A stretch of DNA of 64,000 nt from Spongiihabitans sp965206355 (GTDB taxonomy: Bacteria; Pseudomonadota; Gammaproteobacteria; Arenicellales; Poriferihabitantaceae). The stretch spans positions 2,294,001-2,358,000 of the forward strand of contig OZ242212.1 in assembly GCA_965206355.1 (NCBI GenBank), given 5' to 3'. Position 1 is the first letter of the stretch. Every line of letters begins with the position of its first letter. The notes below the pieces were generated by a model that saw only the letters and a program-made list of their open reading frames with translations, was not told the origin of the DNA and did not search any database. Positions 28,079-36,225 of the stretch are shown one piece after another. A program made the translations under genes and the position numbers.

Positions 28079-28136
28079 GTTCTAACAAATCATTCCAGCC
28101 GACCGCTAACGCGGCGGCTGAATTTAGACGTTAGCT
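28079..28136. repeat. attC site 6
   Basis: R'' GTTCTAAC and R' GTTAGCT with the shared core and arms CAGCCG / CGGCTG. Confidence 0.93.
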
Positions 28137-28138
28137 CC

Positions 28139-28606
28139 ATGAATTCTTGGCACAAGATATTTCTGCTCTTGGTTGTTGTACTGGCGGCCTCTTTGAGTAG
28201 CTTTTTTGTTCACGTTTTTACTGCTGAGTGGTTGCCAACTTGGATAGGCGGTCAAATGGACGGAAGAGAGCTAAAGTCCTCTTGGGCGGTTCGGTACGCT
28301 GCTGGTGTCACGTCTGTTGAATATGGCGTGGCAGCGGTTGCTCTGTACCACCTGTCTCGTAATGCGATATTGAGATTTGGTAAGTTCAGAGCTGCAATTA
28401 TTTATTCAATTTTATTAGCGGCAATCCACGGCACTTTCATCCGCCAGCCTTTGATGGATTACTTAATCGGAAATCCACTTCAGGTTGTCGTTGTTCAGAA
28501 TCTCTTTAATTGGCTCGTCTGGTTGTTGATGGCGTTTATCGTTGTGTACGGCTATGAAATAACTATGCGGGTTGGAGCTAACAAATCATTAAAGCGGACG
28601 CCCTAA
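28139..28606 (+). CDS. Cassette-encoded inner-membrane protein
   Basis: This 155-aa protein has about four hydrophobic segments (KIFLLLVVVLAASLSSFFV, ~55-75, ~85-103 and VVVQNLFNWLVWLLMAFIVV). No catalytic motif is visible and I do not recognise the family. The last residues (ANKSLKRTP) are encoded inside attC 7, a frequent feature of cassette genes. The start codon lies 3 nt after the preceding R' box, so translation may depend on read-through transcription of the array. Confidence 0.7.
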   Translation: MNSWHKIFLLLVVVLAASLSSFFVHVFTAEWLPTWIGGQMDGRELKSSWAVRYAAGVTSVEYGVAAVALYHLSRNAILRFGKFRAAIIYSILLAAIHGTFIRQPLMDYLIGNPLQVVVVQNLFNWLVWLLMAFIVVYGYEITMRVGANKSLKRTP

Positions 28607-28634
28607 AGGGCGCCGCTTAATTCCAACGTTAGGT
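28575..28634. repeat. attC site 7
   Basis: R'' GAGCTAAC and R' GTTAGGT with core ACAAATCATTAAAGCGGACGC and complementary arm GCGCCGCTTAATT. It overlaps the 3' end of the preceding gene. Confidence 0.92.
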
Positions 28635-28663
28635 TTCACAAACACATTAATGGAGAAGCAGCA

Positions 28664-28915
28664 ATGAGCATACGAGATACAATCCACTTAGCCGGACAAA
28701 ACCTGCATACAATCATCATCACCGCCAGTGAAGAGGATGGATATGTCGAAACCCGGGAAGCAGAACCATACAGTTACAGAATTAAAGGCGACTCGGAAAA
28801 ATTTTTCTGCTATGACATAAGAAAAGGTGGCATTCGTAACTTCACTGTTTTAAATATTATTAGCGTAGAAGAAACCGAAAACACATTTACTCCGCGCTGG
28901 CCGGTGGAAGTATAG
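28664..28915 (+). CDS. Small WYL-domain-like protein
   Basis: This 83-aa protein (start MSIRDTIHLAG, ribosome site aatggagaagcagc) contains EAEPYSYRIKG..FFCYDIRKGGIRNF..ILNIISVEETENTFTPRWPVE-type sequence, which resembles the ligand-binding core of WYL domains without a DNA-binding part. WYL domains are common sensors in defence and regulatory proteins; the role of a free-standing one is not known. The end overlaps a convergent ORF by 29 nt. Confidence 0.65.
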   Translation: MSIRDTIHLAGQNLHTIIITASEEDGYVETREAEPYSYRIKGDSEKFFCYDIRKGGIRNFTVLNIISVEETENTFTPRWPVEV

Positions 28916-29102
28916 GCTTGCCATTTTTATCCGATAGCGCGGTGATTTCACCGATGCAAATACGGTCGGTTAGTGAAATCAACCTGTCTGCGCTTGCAGC
29001 CATGGAAATGCAGGCATTGCGCCAAAGCAAGTTGCTTTCAGTCCCGCCGCTCTCAAGTTTAGCGCGACGGCGTATTTCAATGAGCTCTTCTTTTTTCCAC
29101 AT
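28887..29102 (-). CDS. Small hypothetical protein, convergent in cassette 8
   Basis: The frame from the ATG at 29102 (MWKKEELIEIRRRAKLESGG, 71 aa) has a GAGG ribosome site 9 nt upstream and a protein-like charge pattern. It faces the WYL-like gene in the same cassette and overlaps its 3' end. I do not recognise it. A non-coding alternative cannot be excluded. Confidence 0.5.
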   Translation of the reverse strand: MWKKEELIEIRRRAKLESGGTESNLLWRNACISMAASADRLISLTDRICIGEITALSDKNGKPILPPASAE

Positions 29103-29134
29103 TTTCAAATACCTCATATTCAAAAGACAAATAA

Positions 29135-29210
29135 ACCTAACAAGGCAAATTAACTCGGACGCCTACAATCGCTACGCTCTTTTCGGCTCCGGTTATTTGC
29201 GGCGTTAGAG
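29135..29210. repeat. attC site 8
   Basis: R'' ACCTAAC and R' GTTAGAG enclose a ~76-bp site with arms AACTCGGACGCC and GGCTCCGGTTATT. Confidence 0.9.
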
Positions 29211-29389
29211 CCGTTAAAGAAATATCAATTAATGTTTAGTCCTCAGGAAACGGAAATAAAATACAAAAAACAAACTCAACAAATTCACTGAGGGATTCAG
29301 AAGTTCTCAAAGAAACACAGCAACAAAAAAGGCGGCTTGTGAGCAAAAAAATTCGTTCATACATCATCAACAGCCTAATGGCGGTAGCG
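29205..29389. other. Truncated last cassette, copy of cassette 2
   Basis: This sequence matches 23384-23570 with two or three differences, then breaks off at gcggtagcg where the IS1595-family relic begins. No attC follows it, so the true end of the array is lost. Confidence 0.85.
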
Positions 29390-29719
29390 CGCGCTTAATA
29401 CCTATCATACAAGGGAAAATCCTTGAAGGACAACCTCCACACCGATGGGTGGAAACGTATGACAGCCTCCTTTTGAATGGATATGATTACTACAGGGTTT
29501 ATCACGCTAAAAATGAATTTGCACGGGGGAAATGCCACGTCAATTCAATGGCATCGAAAGTTTTTGGTCGTTTGCCATAAAGACGCTTGGCACAATTCAA
29601 CGACATCGCCGAGATAACTTTTTAGTTGCACATCTAAGGAATGCCAATACAAATTCAACCATCGTAATGATGATTTATATGCTATTCTTCTCAAAAATTT
29701 AAGAAACTATCCCATATAA
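29384..29719 (+). pseudogene. IS1595-family transposase relic (C-terminal part)
   Basis: Joined frames read PIIQGKILEG..NGYDYYRVYHAKNEFARGKCHVNSMASKVFGRLP-stop-RRLAQFNDI and then YKFNHRNDDLYAILLKNLRN. This is the C-terminal part of an IS1595/ISXO2-like transposase. At least two frameshifts and an in-frame stop disrupt it, and the N-terminal part is missing. Confidence 0.82.
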
Positions 29720-29754
29720 AGTTCCCCAAACCCATGGTTATAATGGTCGAGTCA

Positions 29755-29869
29755 GCTTATTCAGGTTATGGTTAAGCGAGTTGTCATGCGACTCCTGTTC
29801 AAGGACATATTCATCAAAAACGGCTTCATGGTTATTCAGGTTATGGGGTAAGCGGGTTGTCATGCGACT
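29755..29869. repeat. Pair of ~39-bp direct repeats
   Basis: The sequence ttattcaggttatgg..aagcgagttgtcatgcgact occurs at 29755-29792 and again, with small differences, at 29830-29869. Their position after the IS1595 relic suggests element ends or a partly duplicated flank. The remaining bases to 29899 show no gene. Confidence 0.6.
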
Positions 29870-29899
29870 AAGGTACTGAACCGTCACCATAAGCCACTT

Positions 29900-30382
29900 T
29901 TAATTGTAAGGATATACTGTTTCTATATCGTCGAAAAACGACAATGCTCGTTCCAAATCGTCATCATTGTCTAACTGGAAGGCGTTGATGCCACATCGTT
30001 CCAATAAAGACAGGTTGTCAACAGCAACGCCGATGGCTCGAATTTCTCCTTGATAGTGGTACTGCTGTCGTAGCTCAACAGACTGAGAATAGCCACGCCC
30101 CTCGGTAAAACTGCTAAAGACAAGGGCAATGACCGGAATAACATCAAGGTCTTTGGCGATGGCTGAAACGTCATCGGTCGGGGTTAAATAAACGCCGACA
30201 TCAGCACGCCTCTGCCCATCGTCTCTAATGGCATCCCTGATGGTGTTGCGCATCTCCAGCCAATGCGAAACGGCTATGAGTTTGGGACGCGCTTGATCTT
30301 CAGGCGAAAGGGTCGAAAGCGGAGGCTCGGACTCAAGCCGCCACGGATTGTCGATGATTTGGCGATTTTTTATGATCCGCAT
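29900..30382 (-). CDS. DUF934 protein, sulfite-reductase partner
   Basis: This 160-aa protein belongs to DUF934 (signature segments LSPEDQARPKLIAVSHW, GVYLTPTDDV, IPVIALVFSSFTEGRGYSQ). Members are regularly encoded next to nitrite/sulfite reductases of assimilation; their biochemical role is not settled. It overlaps the preceding reductase gene by ~50 nt, so the two are co-transcribed. Confidence 0.85.
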   Translation of the reverse strand: MRIIKNRQIIDNPWRLESEPPLSTLSPEDQARPKLIAVSHWLEMRNTIRDAIRDDGQRRADVGVYLTPTDDVSAIAKDLDVIPVIALVFSSFTEGRGYSQSVELRQQYHYQGEIRAIGVAVDNLSLLERCGINAFQLDNDDDLERALSFFDDIETVYPYN

Positions 30383-32021
30383 ACAGGTTCTCTTTGAAAG
30401 GGGAAACCCCGGTTCGAATCACCGTCTGCTGAAATGATTCGCCAGTATGACGTTCTTTCAGATAGGTTTCTATAATATTCTCAATGGCAGTCAGCAGTTC
30501 GGTTTTTGCAACTGCCGGTCCCAGCCTCTCACCGATTCGCGCATCGTTTTCGGCAGAACCACCCAGCGTTATTTGATACCACTCCTCACCTTTCTTATCC
30601 ACGCCCAGTATGCCGATGTGTCCGGCGTGATGATGTCCGCAAGCATTCATACAACCTGACATTTTAAGTTTAATATCACCAATCTGATAAAGCCGCTCGA
30701 AATCGCTAATACGGTTGCCGATTTCCTTAGCGATCTCGATCGTTCCAGCGTTTGCCAGAGAACAAAAATCCAGCCCGGGACAAGCAATCATATCGGTAAG
30801 TTTGCCGATATTCGGTGTCGCTAACTTCAGCGCATTTAACCTGTGCCATACAGTCCATAAATCAATACTTTTAACATAAGGCAACAGCAGATTCTGCTCA
30901 TGCGTTACCCGTATCTCGTCTTCGCTATAATCACGGGCAATATCGGCAAGTTGCTGCATCGCATCGGCATCAATATCGCCAGGGGCTTCGCCTTGTGCTT
31001 TCAATGAAATATGTACCACGGTGTAGCCATCCAGAATATGCGCGGTATTATTATGTTTACGCCAGCTCATAAAAGCGGGATGGGCGACTGGGATCAGCCG
31101 CTCAGCATTGCCAGTCCTATTTGCTGACTTGAATTCTTTAATGAAACACGACTTAGCATAACTGATTTGCTGAGCGGTTAGTGTCGGAGCGGTTTTTTTA
31201 GAAGCCACCCATGCCTGATTCACCTGTTCAGCAAAGTTTTCGATACCAAGCGCATTAACCAGAATTTTAATCCGCGCTTTATATTTGTTGTCCCGACGAC
31301 CATGCTTATTATATACCCGCAGAATCGCTTGCAGATAACTCAACAATGATGATGCTGGCAAATCATCATGAATCAACTTGCCAATGACTGGGGTTCGACC
31401 CATCCCGCCGCCGACATAAATCCTGAAACGGACTTCGTTATCGCGGTTTCTGACAATTTGAATGCCGATGTCATGAAACTGAATGGCTGCGCGGTCATTT
31501 TTCGCCCCGGTCACCGCAAATTTGAATTTTCTCGGCAACCAGTTAAATTCAGGATGAAGGGTTGACCATTGTCGTAACAGTTCGCACCACGGTCGCGGGT
31601 CTTCGTATTCGTCTGTAGATACGCCCGCGAGATGGTCGGAGGTTATATTTCTGATACAGCTTCCACTAGTTTGGATGGCGTGCATATCCACCTTGGCAAG
31701 TTCATGTAGAATTGCCGGCACATCATTGAGTTCGGGCCAGTTGTATTGAATATTTTGTCGTGTTGTAAAATGCCCATAGCCACGATCATATTTGCGGGCA
31801 ATATCACCAAGTTTGCGCAGTTGCGCACTGTTGAGCTGACCGTAAGGGATAGCAACCCGCAACATGTGGGCGTGGCGTTGCTCGTACAGTCCATTTCGCA
31901 ATCTGAGCTGGGTGAAGCTGTCGCTATCCAGTGTACCAGCATTGAAACGGCAGACTTGACCCTGAAACTGCTCTGCCCGCTGATGCAGAAATTGTCTTTC
32001 TTGATCGCTGTATTGGTGCAT
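30333..32021 (-). CDS. cysI: Nitrite/sulfite reductase hemoprotein subunit
   Basis: This ~562-aa siroheme and [4Fe-4S] enzyme should reduce sulfite to sulfide (or nitrite to ammonia). The siroheme-binding region QTSGSCIRNITSD is near residue 120. The cluster cysteines are in CPGLDFCSLA and SGCMNACGHHH (~residues 420-470). The DUF934 partner favours sulfite assimilation. I chose the ATG at 32021 (MHQYSDQERQ), preceded by GGAG at nine nt; an upstream TTG is possible. Confidence 0.88.
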   Translation of the reverse strand: MHQYSDQERQFLHQRAEQFQGQVCRFNAGTLDSDSFTQLRLRNGLYEQRHAHMLRVAIPYGQLNSAQLRKLGDIARKYDRGYGHFTTRQNIQYNWPELNDVPAILHELAKVDMHAIQTSGSCIRNITSDHLAGVSTDEYEDPRPWCELLRQWSTLHPEFNWLPRKFKFAVTGAKNDRAAIQFHDIGIQIVRNRDNEVRFRIYVGGGMGRTPVIGKLIHDDLPASSLLSYLQAILRVYNKHGRRDNKYKARIKILVNALGIENFAEQVNQAWVASKKTAPTLTAQQISYAKSCFIKEFKSANRTGNAERLIPVAHPAFMSWRKHNNTAHILDGYTVVHISLKAQGEAPGDIDADAMQQLADIARDYSEDEIRVTHEQNLLLPYVKSIDLWTVWHRLNALKLATPNIGKLTDMIACPGLDFCSLANAGTIEIAKEIGNRISDFERLYQIGDIKLKMSGCMNACGHHHAGHIGILGVDKKGEEWYQITLGGSAENDARIGERLGPAVAKTELLTAIENIIETYLKERHTGESFQQTVIRTGVSPFKENLYADHKKSPNHRQSVAA

Positions 32022-32162
32022 ATTCAACATCTCCAATCAGACTGGATTTATATTAGGGACAGGGAAGTGTAAGAAACTAATGGGTGATAAACAATAGTAA
32101 TTAGAAAATAATACTATTTATGTGCTATATTAGCCATTCACATAGTAAATATATCGCATAAA

Positions 32163-32636
32163 ATGAAAAAGAAAGAAAAATATACTATTGATGAAGTAGA
32201 TCGTAAAATTTTGTATTATTTGCAGCGGGATGCCAGTATGACCATCAAGCACATTGCCGAAAAAGTTCATCTGTCGCCCACACCTTGCTGGAAGCGGATT
32301 CAACGGATGGAAGATCGCGGCATTATCCGTGCCCGAGTGGCGTTGCTCGATCCAGCAAAAGTAAATGCGGAAATTACCGTTTTTATTGCGGTGATGACCG
32401 ACCAGCATAATACCGCATGGAGCGAGAAATTTGCATCTGAAATGTCATCCATTCCGGAGATCATGGAAATCTATCGTATGAGTGGCGAAGTAGATTATCT
32501 GTTGCGGGTGGTTGTTCCCGATATTCCAGCCTTTGACAATCTCTACAAGAAAATAATCGATCGCATTGCCCTATCCAATGTAACTTCCACATTTGCTATT
32601 GAACAGATGAAATATACCACCGCACTGCCGCTGTGA
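32163..32636 (+). CDS. Lrp/AsnC-family transcriptional regulator
   Basis: This 157-aa regulator has the N-terminal HTH (IDEVDRKILYYLQRDASMTI, then IAEKVHLSPTPCWKRIQRME) and the C-terminal RAM ligand domain (VDYLLRVVVPDIPAFDNLY). It is divergent from the sulfite reductase operon, 126 bp apart, and may control it or an amino-acid pathway elsewhere. Confidence 0.9.
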   Translation: MKKKEKYTIDEVDRKILYYLQRDASMTIKHIAEKVHLSPTPCWKRIQRMEDRGIIRARVALLDPAKVNAEITVFIAVMTDQHNTAWSEKFASEMSSIPEIMEIYRMSGEVDYLLRVVVPDIPAFDNLYKKIIDRIALSNVTSTFAIEQMKYTTALPL

Positions 32637-32857
32637 ATGGATACCTGCTGCGTTCTTGAATCGGTTGCCGGTGAGCGGGCTATCATTGACGAATGACACA
32701 GACTCACCGATGAGGCTTGTTGTCTCTGCCAACAGAACAGTGTTATTATCCAGCAATCAAGGTAGAATGACTTGAGCATTAAGCGCAGTTTGACCCTGCT
32801 GGGCTGTCATTTTCACTTTTGCGACCCCCTTTTCTGCAACCACTACAATCTGATGTT

Positions 32858-33307
32858 ATGGCTAAATTTCTGGTACTGCATGGAGCAAATTTGAATCTTC
32901 TGGGAAGGCGTGAGCCTGAGCATTATGGTCGTACCGGTTTGGCGGAAATAAATAACAAACTCGCTCAGCTAAGCCAAGCCGATGGACATCAACTGGATTG
33001 TCAACAAAGCAATGGAGAAAGCCAATTGGTGGATTGGATTCAACAGGCAGCAGATGAGCAGGTCGATTTTATTATTATCAATCCGGCGGCATTTACCCAT
33101 ACCAGCGTGGCAATGCGGGACGCATTGTCGGCAGTCAAGATTCCGTTTATTGAGGTGCATTTGTCAAATGTACACGCGCGCGAGCCGTTTCGCCGTCAAT
33201 CTTATTTTTCAGACATCGCCGAGGGCGTAATTACCGGACTTGGTGCGCGTGGTTATGAATTTGCCTATCAATCGGCAGTGTCTTGGTTAGCTGCCCAGAG
33301 TCGCTAA
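32858..33307 (+). CDS. aroQ: 3-dehydroquinate dehydratase, type II
   Basis: This 149-aa shikimate-pathway enzyme has the signature FLVLHGANLNLLGRREPEHYG, the NPAAFTHTSVAMRDA segment with the catalytic His, and EVHLSNVHAREPFR. The length is typical. The start is the ATG at 32858. The usual downstream accB-accC genes are absent here. Confidence 0.95.
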   Translation: MAKFLVLHGANLNLLGRREPEHYGRTGLAEINNKLAQLSQADGHQLDCQQSNGESQLVDWIQQAADEQVDFIIINPAAFTHTSVAMRDALSAVKIPFIEVHLSNVHAREPFRRQSYFSDIAEGVITGLGARGYEFAYQSAVSWLAAQSR

Positions 33308-33503
33308 AGCGTGTTCGTCTCTCGTTAAATCCTACCTAGTCCATTTGCCCCCTCAAATGGGTGTAGGGTAACTCGGACAGGTTATGTACTAATTCATGGG
33401 ACAGATAATCTGATCCTGATGCGCGTAACAATGAAAGTTGAACCGCGGACTAAAGTTGTTTAGTATTGTCATCACGATTGACAAAATAAGAATAATTTGC
33501 CTT

Positions 33504-34220
33504 ATGACTTTTTCTGACAGAAAACCGGCTGAATGTCTCAGAATAAACCGTCCTTCATCAACATTACGCACTCAGGTACAAGGAACATTACGAGATGCGA
33601 TATTTGATGGGTATCTTGTACCTGGACAACATCTGATTGAACGAGAAATGTGTGAGCGTATGCGAGTCAGTCGCCCTATTTTACGCGAAGCTTTGTCAAA
33701 TCTGGAAGCACATGGTCTTGTCGAGCGACTGAATAATCGAGGCTATGCGGTGTGTAAACTTTCGGTCAAAAAAACCCGCCAGCTCTATGAAGTGCGATCC
33801 GTCCTTGAGGAGCTTGCCGTGGGTCTGTTCGCAGAACACGCAAGTGATGCCCAACGGGGATTGCTCAAGAATGCGCTACAGAATCTGGATATGGCTTTTC
33901 GCTCGGAAGATACTGTCAGCATTCGAAGTGCGACCACACAATACTATGATTGCCTTTTGAACGGGTGCGGGAACAGCGAAGTGGCCCATATTCTGGGTAC
34001 ACTTCATGATCGAATCGCTTTGTTGCGATCTCGTTCAATGTCACGCCGCAAGCGTTGGAGGGCTAGTTTACAGGAATTCACGGTTATGACGGATGCGATT
34101 CTGGACCGGGATGTTAAAAGGTCCAGAATGGCATCTCGTGAACATATCCGGATGGCCGCCCAATCAGCGGAGGAAGCATTGAGCGATAATGACGACGAGT
34201 ATCCGGATTATTCTGTATAG
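33504..34220 (+). CDS. GntR-family (FadR/FCD) transcriptional regulator
   Basis: This 238-aa regulator has the GntR winged helix (LRDAIFDGYLVPGQHLIERE, MRVSRPILREALSNLEAHGL) followed by an FCD-type helical effector domain (YEVRSVLEELAVGLFAEHA). It is convergent with the ABC transporter operon and likely controls it or the neighbouring catabolic genes; the effector is unknown. The internal ATG at 33504 is preferred over the 22-codon upstream extension. Confidence 0.88.
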   Translation: MTFSDRKPAECLRINRPSSTLRTQVQGTLRDAIFDGYLVPGQHLIEREMCERMRVSRPILREALSNLEAHGLVERLNNRGYAVCKLSVKKTRQLYEVRSVLEELAVGLFAEHASDAQRGLLKNALQNLDMAFRSEDTVSIRSATTQYYDCLLNGCGNSEVAHILGTLHDRIALLRSRSMSRRKRWRASLQEFTVMTDAILDRDVKRSRMASREHIRMAAQSAEEALSDNDDEYPDYSV

Positions 34221-34249
34221 ATTTTGAGTGCAAGTTAACATGTTGGACT

Positions 34250-35482
34250 CTATTGAGACCAAACAGCTTTTGCAGTGGCAATCTCGGGCGGGTAGACCAG
34301 AATCGGAGCCCCGTTCTGCCATTGGACCAGCATCACATTGGCAGCTTCGCGTAGACCTGTCTCATCAAATGCTACCCCACCTGGAAAGACATTGGCTGCC
34401 GCGGTTTCGGTTAAACGCATGGTGCGTAACTGCTCGGCGACGGCTTCCCGATTAGCACTGCCAGCACGTTCCAAAGCTTCCTTCAGGATGTGCATTTCTG
34501 CCCACGGAACAATTGCGTCCTGAGTCATGTAAGGTTCACCAGTATTCGCTATAAATTGCTTGGCGATTGCGTCATGTGATGCATTAGGCCAAGCTGCAAC
34601 AGTTGTAATCATCCCTTCAAGCAGCTTCGGACCAACGGCCTTCAATACTCCCGGATCAAGTAGCGTACCACCATGACCGAGCATCGGTATTTTAATCCCA
34701 AATTCGGATACCTTCTCGAGTAGCAATTTGTAGTCGGACGCATTGGTCGCGAGCATGTACAGGAAATCCGGTTTGGCACGTCGCAAGCGTTGAATAAGCG
34801 GGGTTGCATCAGACAGAGGCGGTGTGAACACCTGATCAATGCTCATTGAGAGACCAATGTCAGGGAATACTTTGTCGCGCAACTGTTTGATAAAGCCACT
34901 TGGGTTTGGTGTGTTGTCGTAGATAGCACCAACCGATTTTGGATTTGCATTAGAATCACGCGCAAGTGCCACAGTTACAGGGGCAGCCTGATTGGCAAAA
35001 GTTGATGCTTTGGGTGAGGTTTGAAAGATGTAATTAAAGCCACGTCCAGTAATTTTGTCTGAGAACGAGAATGTCAACCAAGGCAGTTTCTCACGCTCTG
35101 TTACCTCGGTGATAGCAAGGGTAAAAGAACTCAACCAAGCACCGCTACCCGCAACTAAATCCGGGTGAGCAGCCAATAAACCACGTACGGCGGTAGCAGC
35201 TTTGTCAGCACTATCGCCAGCGTCTGCTACCACAAGACGTAGTTTTGCGCCACCAAGAGTTTTGATTCCACCTTCATCGTTGATCTTCTCAATCGCCATT
35301 TCGGCACCGATACGCATCAGTTTTCCAGGGCGTGCCCAGGGACCCGATAGCGGTGCCACCATTCCGATCTTGATTTCTTTTACGTCTTCGGCCATCGTGC
35401 TGGAAACGGTTCCTGCAAACGAAAATGCGACAATAACGACTGATATTATTGTGCGTCTGGATAGGGATTGTTGCTGTGTCAT
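34250..35482 (-). CDS. Branched-chain-amino-acid-type substrate-binding protein
   Basis: This 410-aa periplasmic protein has a signal peptide (RRTIISVVIVAFSFAGTVSSTMA) and the receptor-family start EIKIGMVAPLSGPWARPG. It belongs to the LivJ-like family, whose ligands include amino acids, amides, urea and aromatic acids, so the substrate cannot be read from sequence. It is the last gene of the transporter operon and has a strong site (aagaggaaatacaa). Confidence 0.88.
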   Translation of the reverse strand: MTQQQSLSRRTIISVVIVAFSFAGTVSSTMAEDVKEIKIGMVAPLSGPWARPGKLMRIGAEMAIEKINDEGGIKTLGGAKLRLVVADAGDSADKAATAVRGLLAAHPDLVAGSGAWLSSFTLAITEVTEREKLPWLTFSFSDKITGRGFNYIFQTSPKASTFANQAAPVTVALARDSNANPKSVGAIYDNTPNPSGFIKQLRDKVFPDIGLSMSIDQVFTPPLSDATPLIQRLRRAKPDFLYMLATNASDYKLLLEKVSEFGIKIPMLGHGGTLLDPGVLKAVGPKLLEGMITTVAAWPNASHDAIAKQFIANTGEPYMTQDAIVPWAEMHILKEALERAGSANREAVAEQLRTMRLTETAAANVFPGGVAFDETGLREAANVMLVQWQNGAPILVYPPEIATAKAVWSQ

Positions 35483-35517
35483 TTGTATTTCCTCTTTGTT
35501 AAGTTTTGATTCAGTAT

Positions 35518-36225
35518 TTATGTACCCATATACGAAGAACGGACGGACTGACTATGCAGAAGGTTCTGACTTAGACCGGAATCCACGATGTGACCAGATT
35601 CCAGAAGATAGCCGAAGTCACAGGATTCCAGCGCTTCGGCAATGTGCTGTTCAACAAGCAAAACTGTCATCCCCCTATCCCGATGAATTCGTCCGACCGC
35701 ATTAAAAATATCGTCTGCCAAAGCGGGAGAAAGCCCCATCGACGGCTCATCCAAAAGAAGCATTCGCGGGAAGGCCGCCAATCCGCGACCGATTGCCAAC
35801 ATTTGTTGTTGACCACCAGATAGTGTCCCTGCTACCTGTTTCCGTCGCTCCCAAAGAATCGGGAACAAATCAAGAATAAATTCCAAACTAATTTTCCAGT
35901 TTGCGCGCCCAACAGTGGTATAAGCACCTAGTTCAAGATTTTCCATGACGCTGAGCGAAGAAAATATCTGTCGACCTTCTGGCACATGGGTAATGCCTAA
36001 ATGGGGTCGTTTATCAGCAGCTAGTTTGGTCAGGTTATGTCCACCAAACTGGATGGATCCACTACCAACGGGCGCGGTTCCGGAAATTGCCTTAAAGAGC
36101 GTTGTTTTGCCTGCGCCGTTCGCGCCCACAATCGCAACGAATTGCCCATCACCCACCCGAATCGATGCTTTTGAGAGCGCATGAAGTCCACCGTAATCTA
36201 CACAAATGTTATTAACTTCAAGCAT
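35518..36225 (-). CDS. livF: ABC transporter ATPase, LivF-like
   Basis: This 235-aa ATPase has Walker A GANGAGKTTLFKAI, the signature LSGGQQQML, Walker B MLLLDEPSMGL and the switch His. It overlaps the upstream fused permease-ATPase gene by 8 nt. It should energise transport together with the ATPase half of that fusion. Confidence 0.93.
   Translation of the reverse strand: MLEVNNICVDYGGLHALSKASIRVGDGQFVAIVGANGAGKTTLFKAISGTAPVGSGSIQFGGHNLTKLAADKRPHLGITHVPEGRQIFSSLSVMENLELGAYTTVGRANWKISLEFILDLFPILWERRKQVAGTLSGGQQQMLAIGRGLAAFPRMLLLDEPSMGLSPALADDIFNAVGRIHRDRGMTVLLVEQHIAEALESCDFGYLLESGHIVDSGLSQNLLHSQSVRSSYMGT

Larger units (their letters stand above)
19557..29389 (+). other. Integron cassette array (nine cassettes, last truncated)
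   Basis: Cassette limits by the GTTRRRY cut points are 19557-23383, 23384-23666, 23667-24046, 24047-24446, 24447-27730, 27731-28130, 28131-28628, 28629-29204 and 29205-~29389 (broken by an IS1595 relic). For each complete cassette the first bases (for example GTTAGCTCC) are the reverse complement of its own final R'' box (GGAGCTAAC), with at most a few mismatches, so the boundaries are internally consistent. Cassette genes are visibly AT-richer than the flanking chromosome. Confidence 0.9.

Noticed and set aside
30405..30425. tRNA-like T-loop sequence ggttcgaatc
   Set aside because: It is inside the cysI coding frame (VIRTGVSP on the minus strand) and no acceptor or anticodon arm surrounds it.
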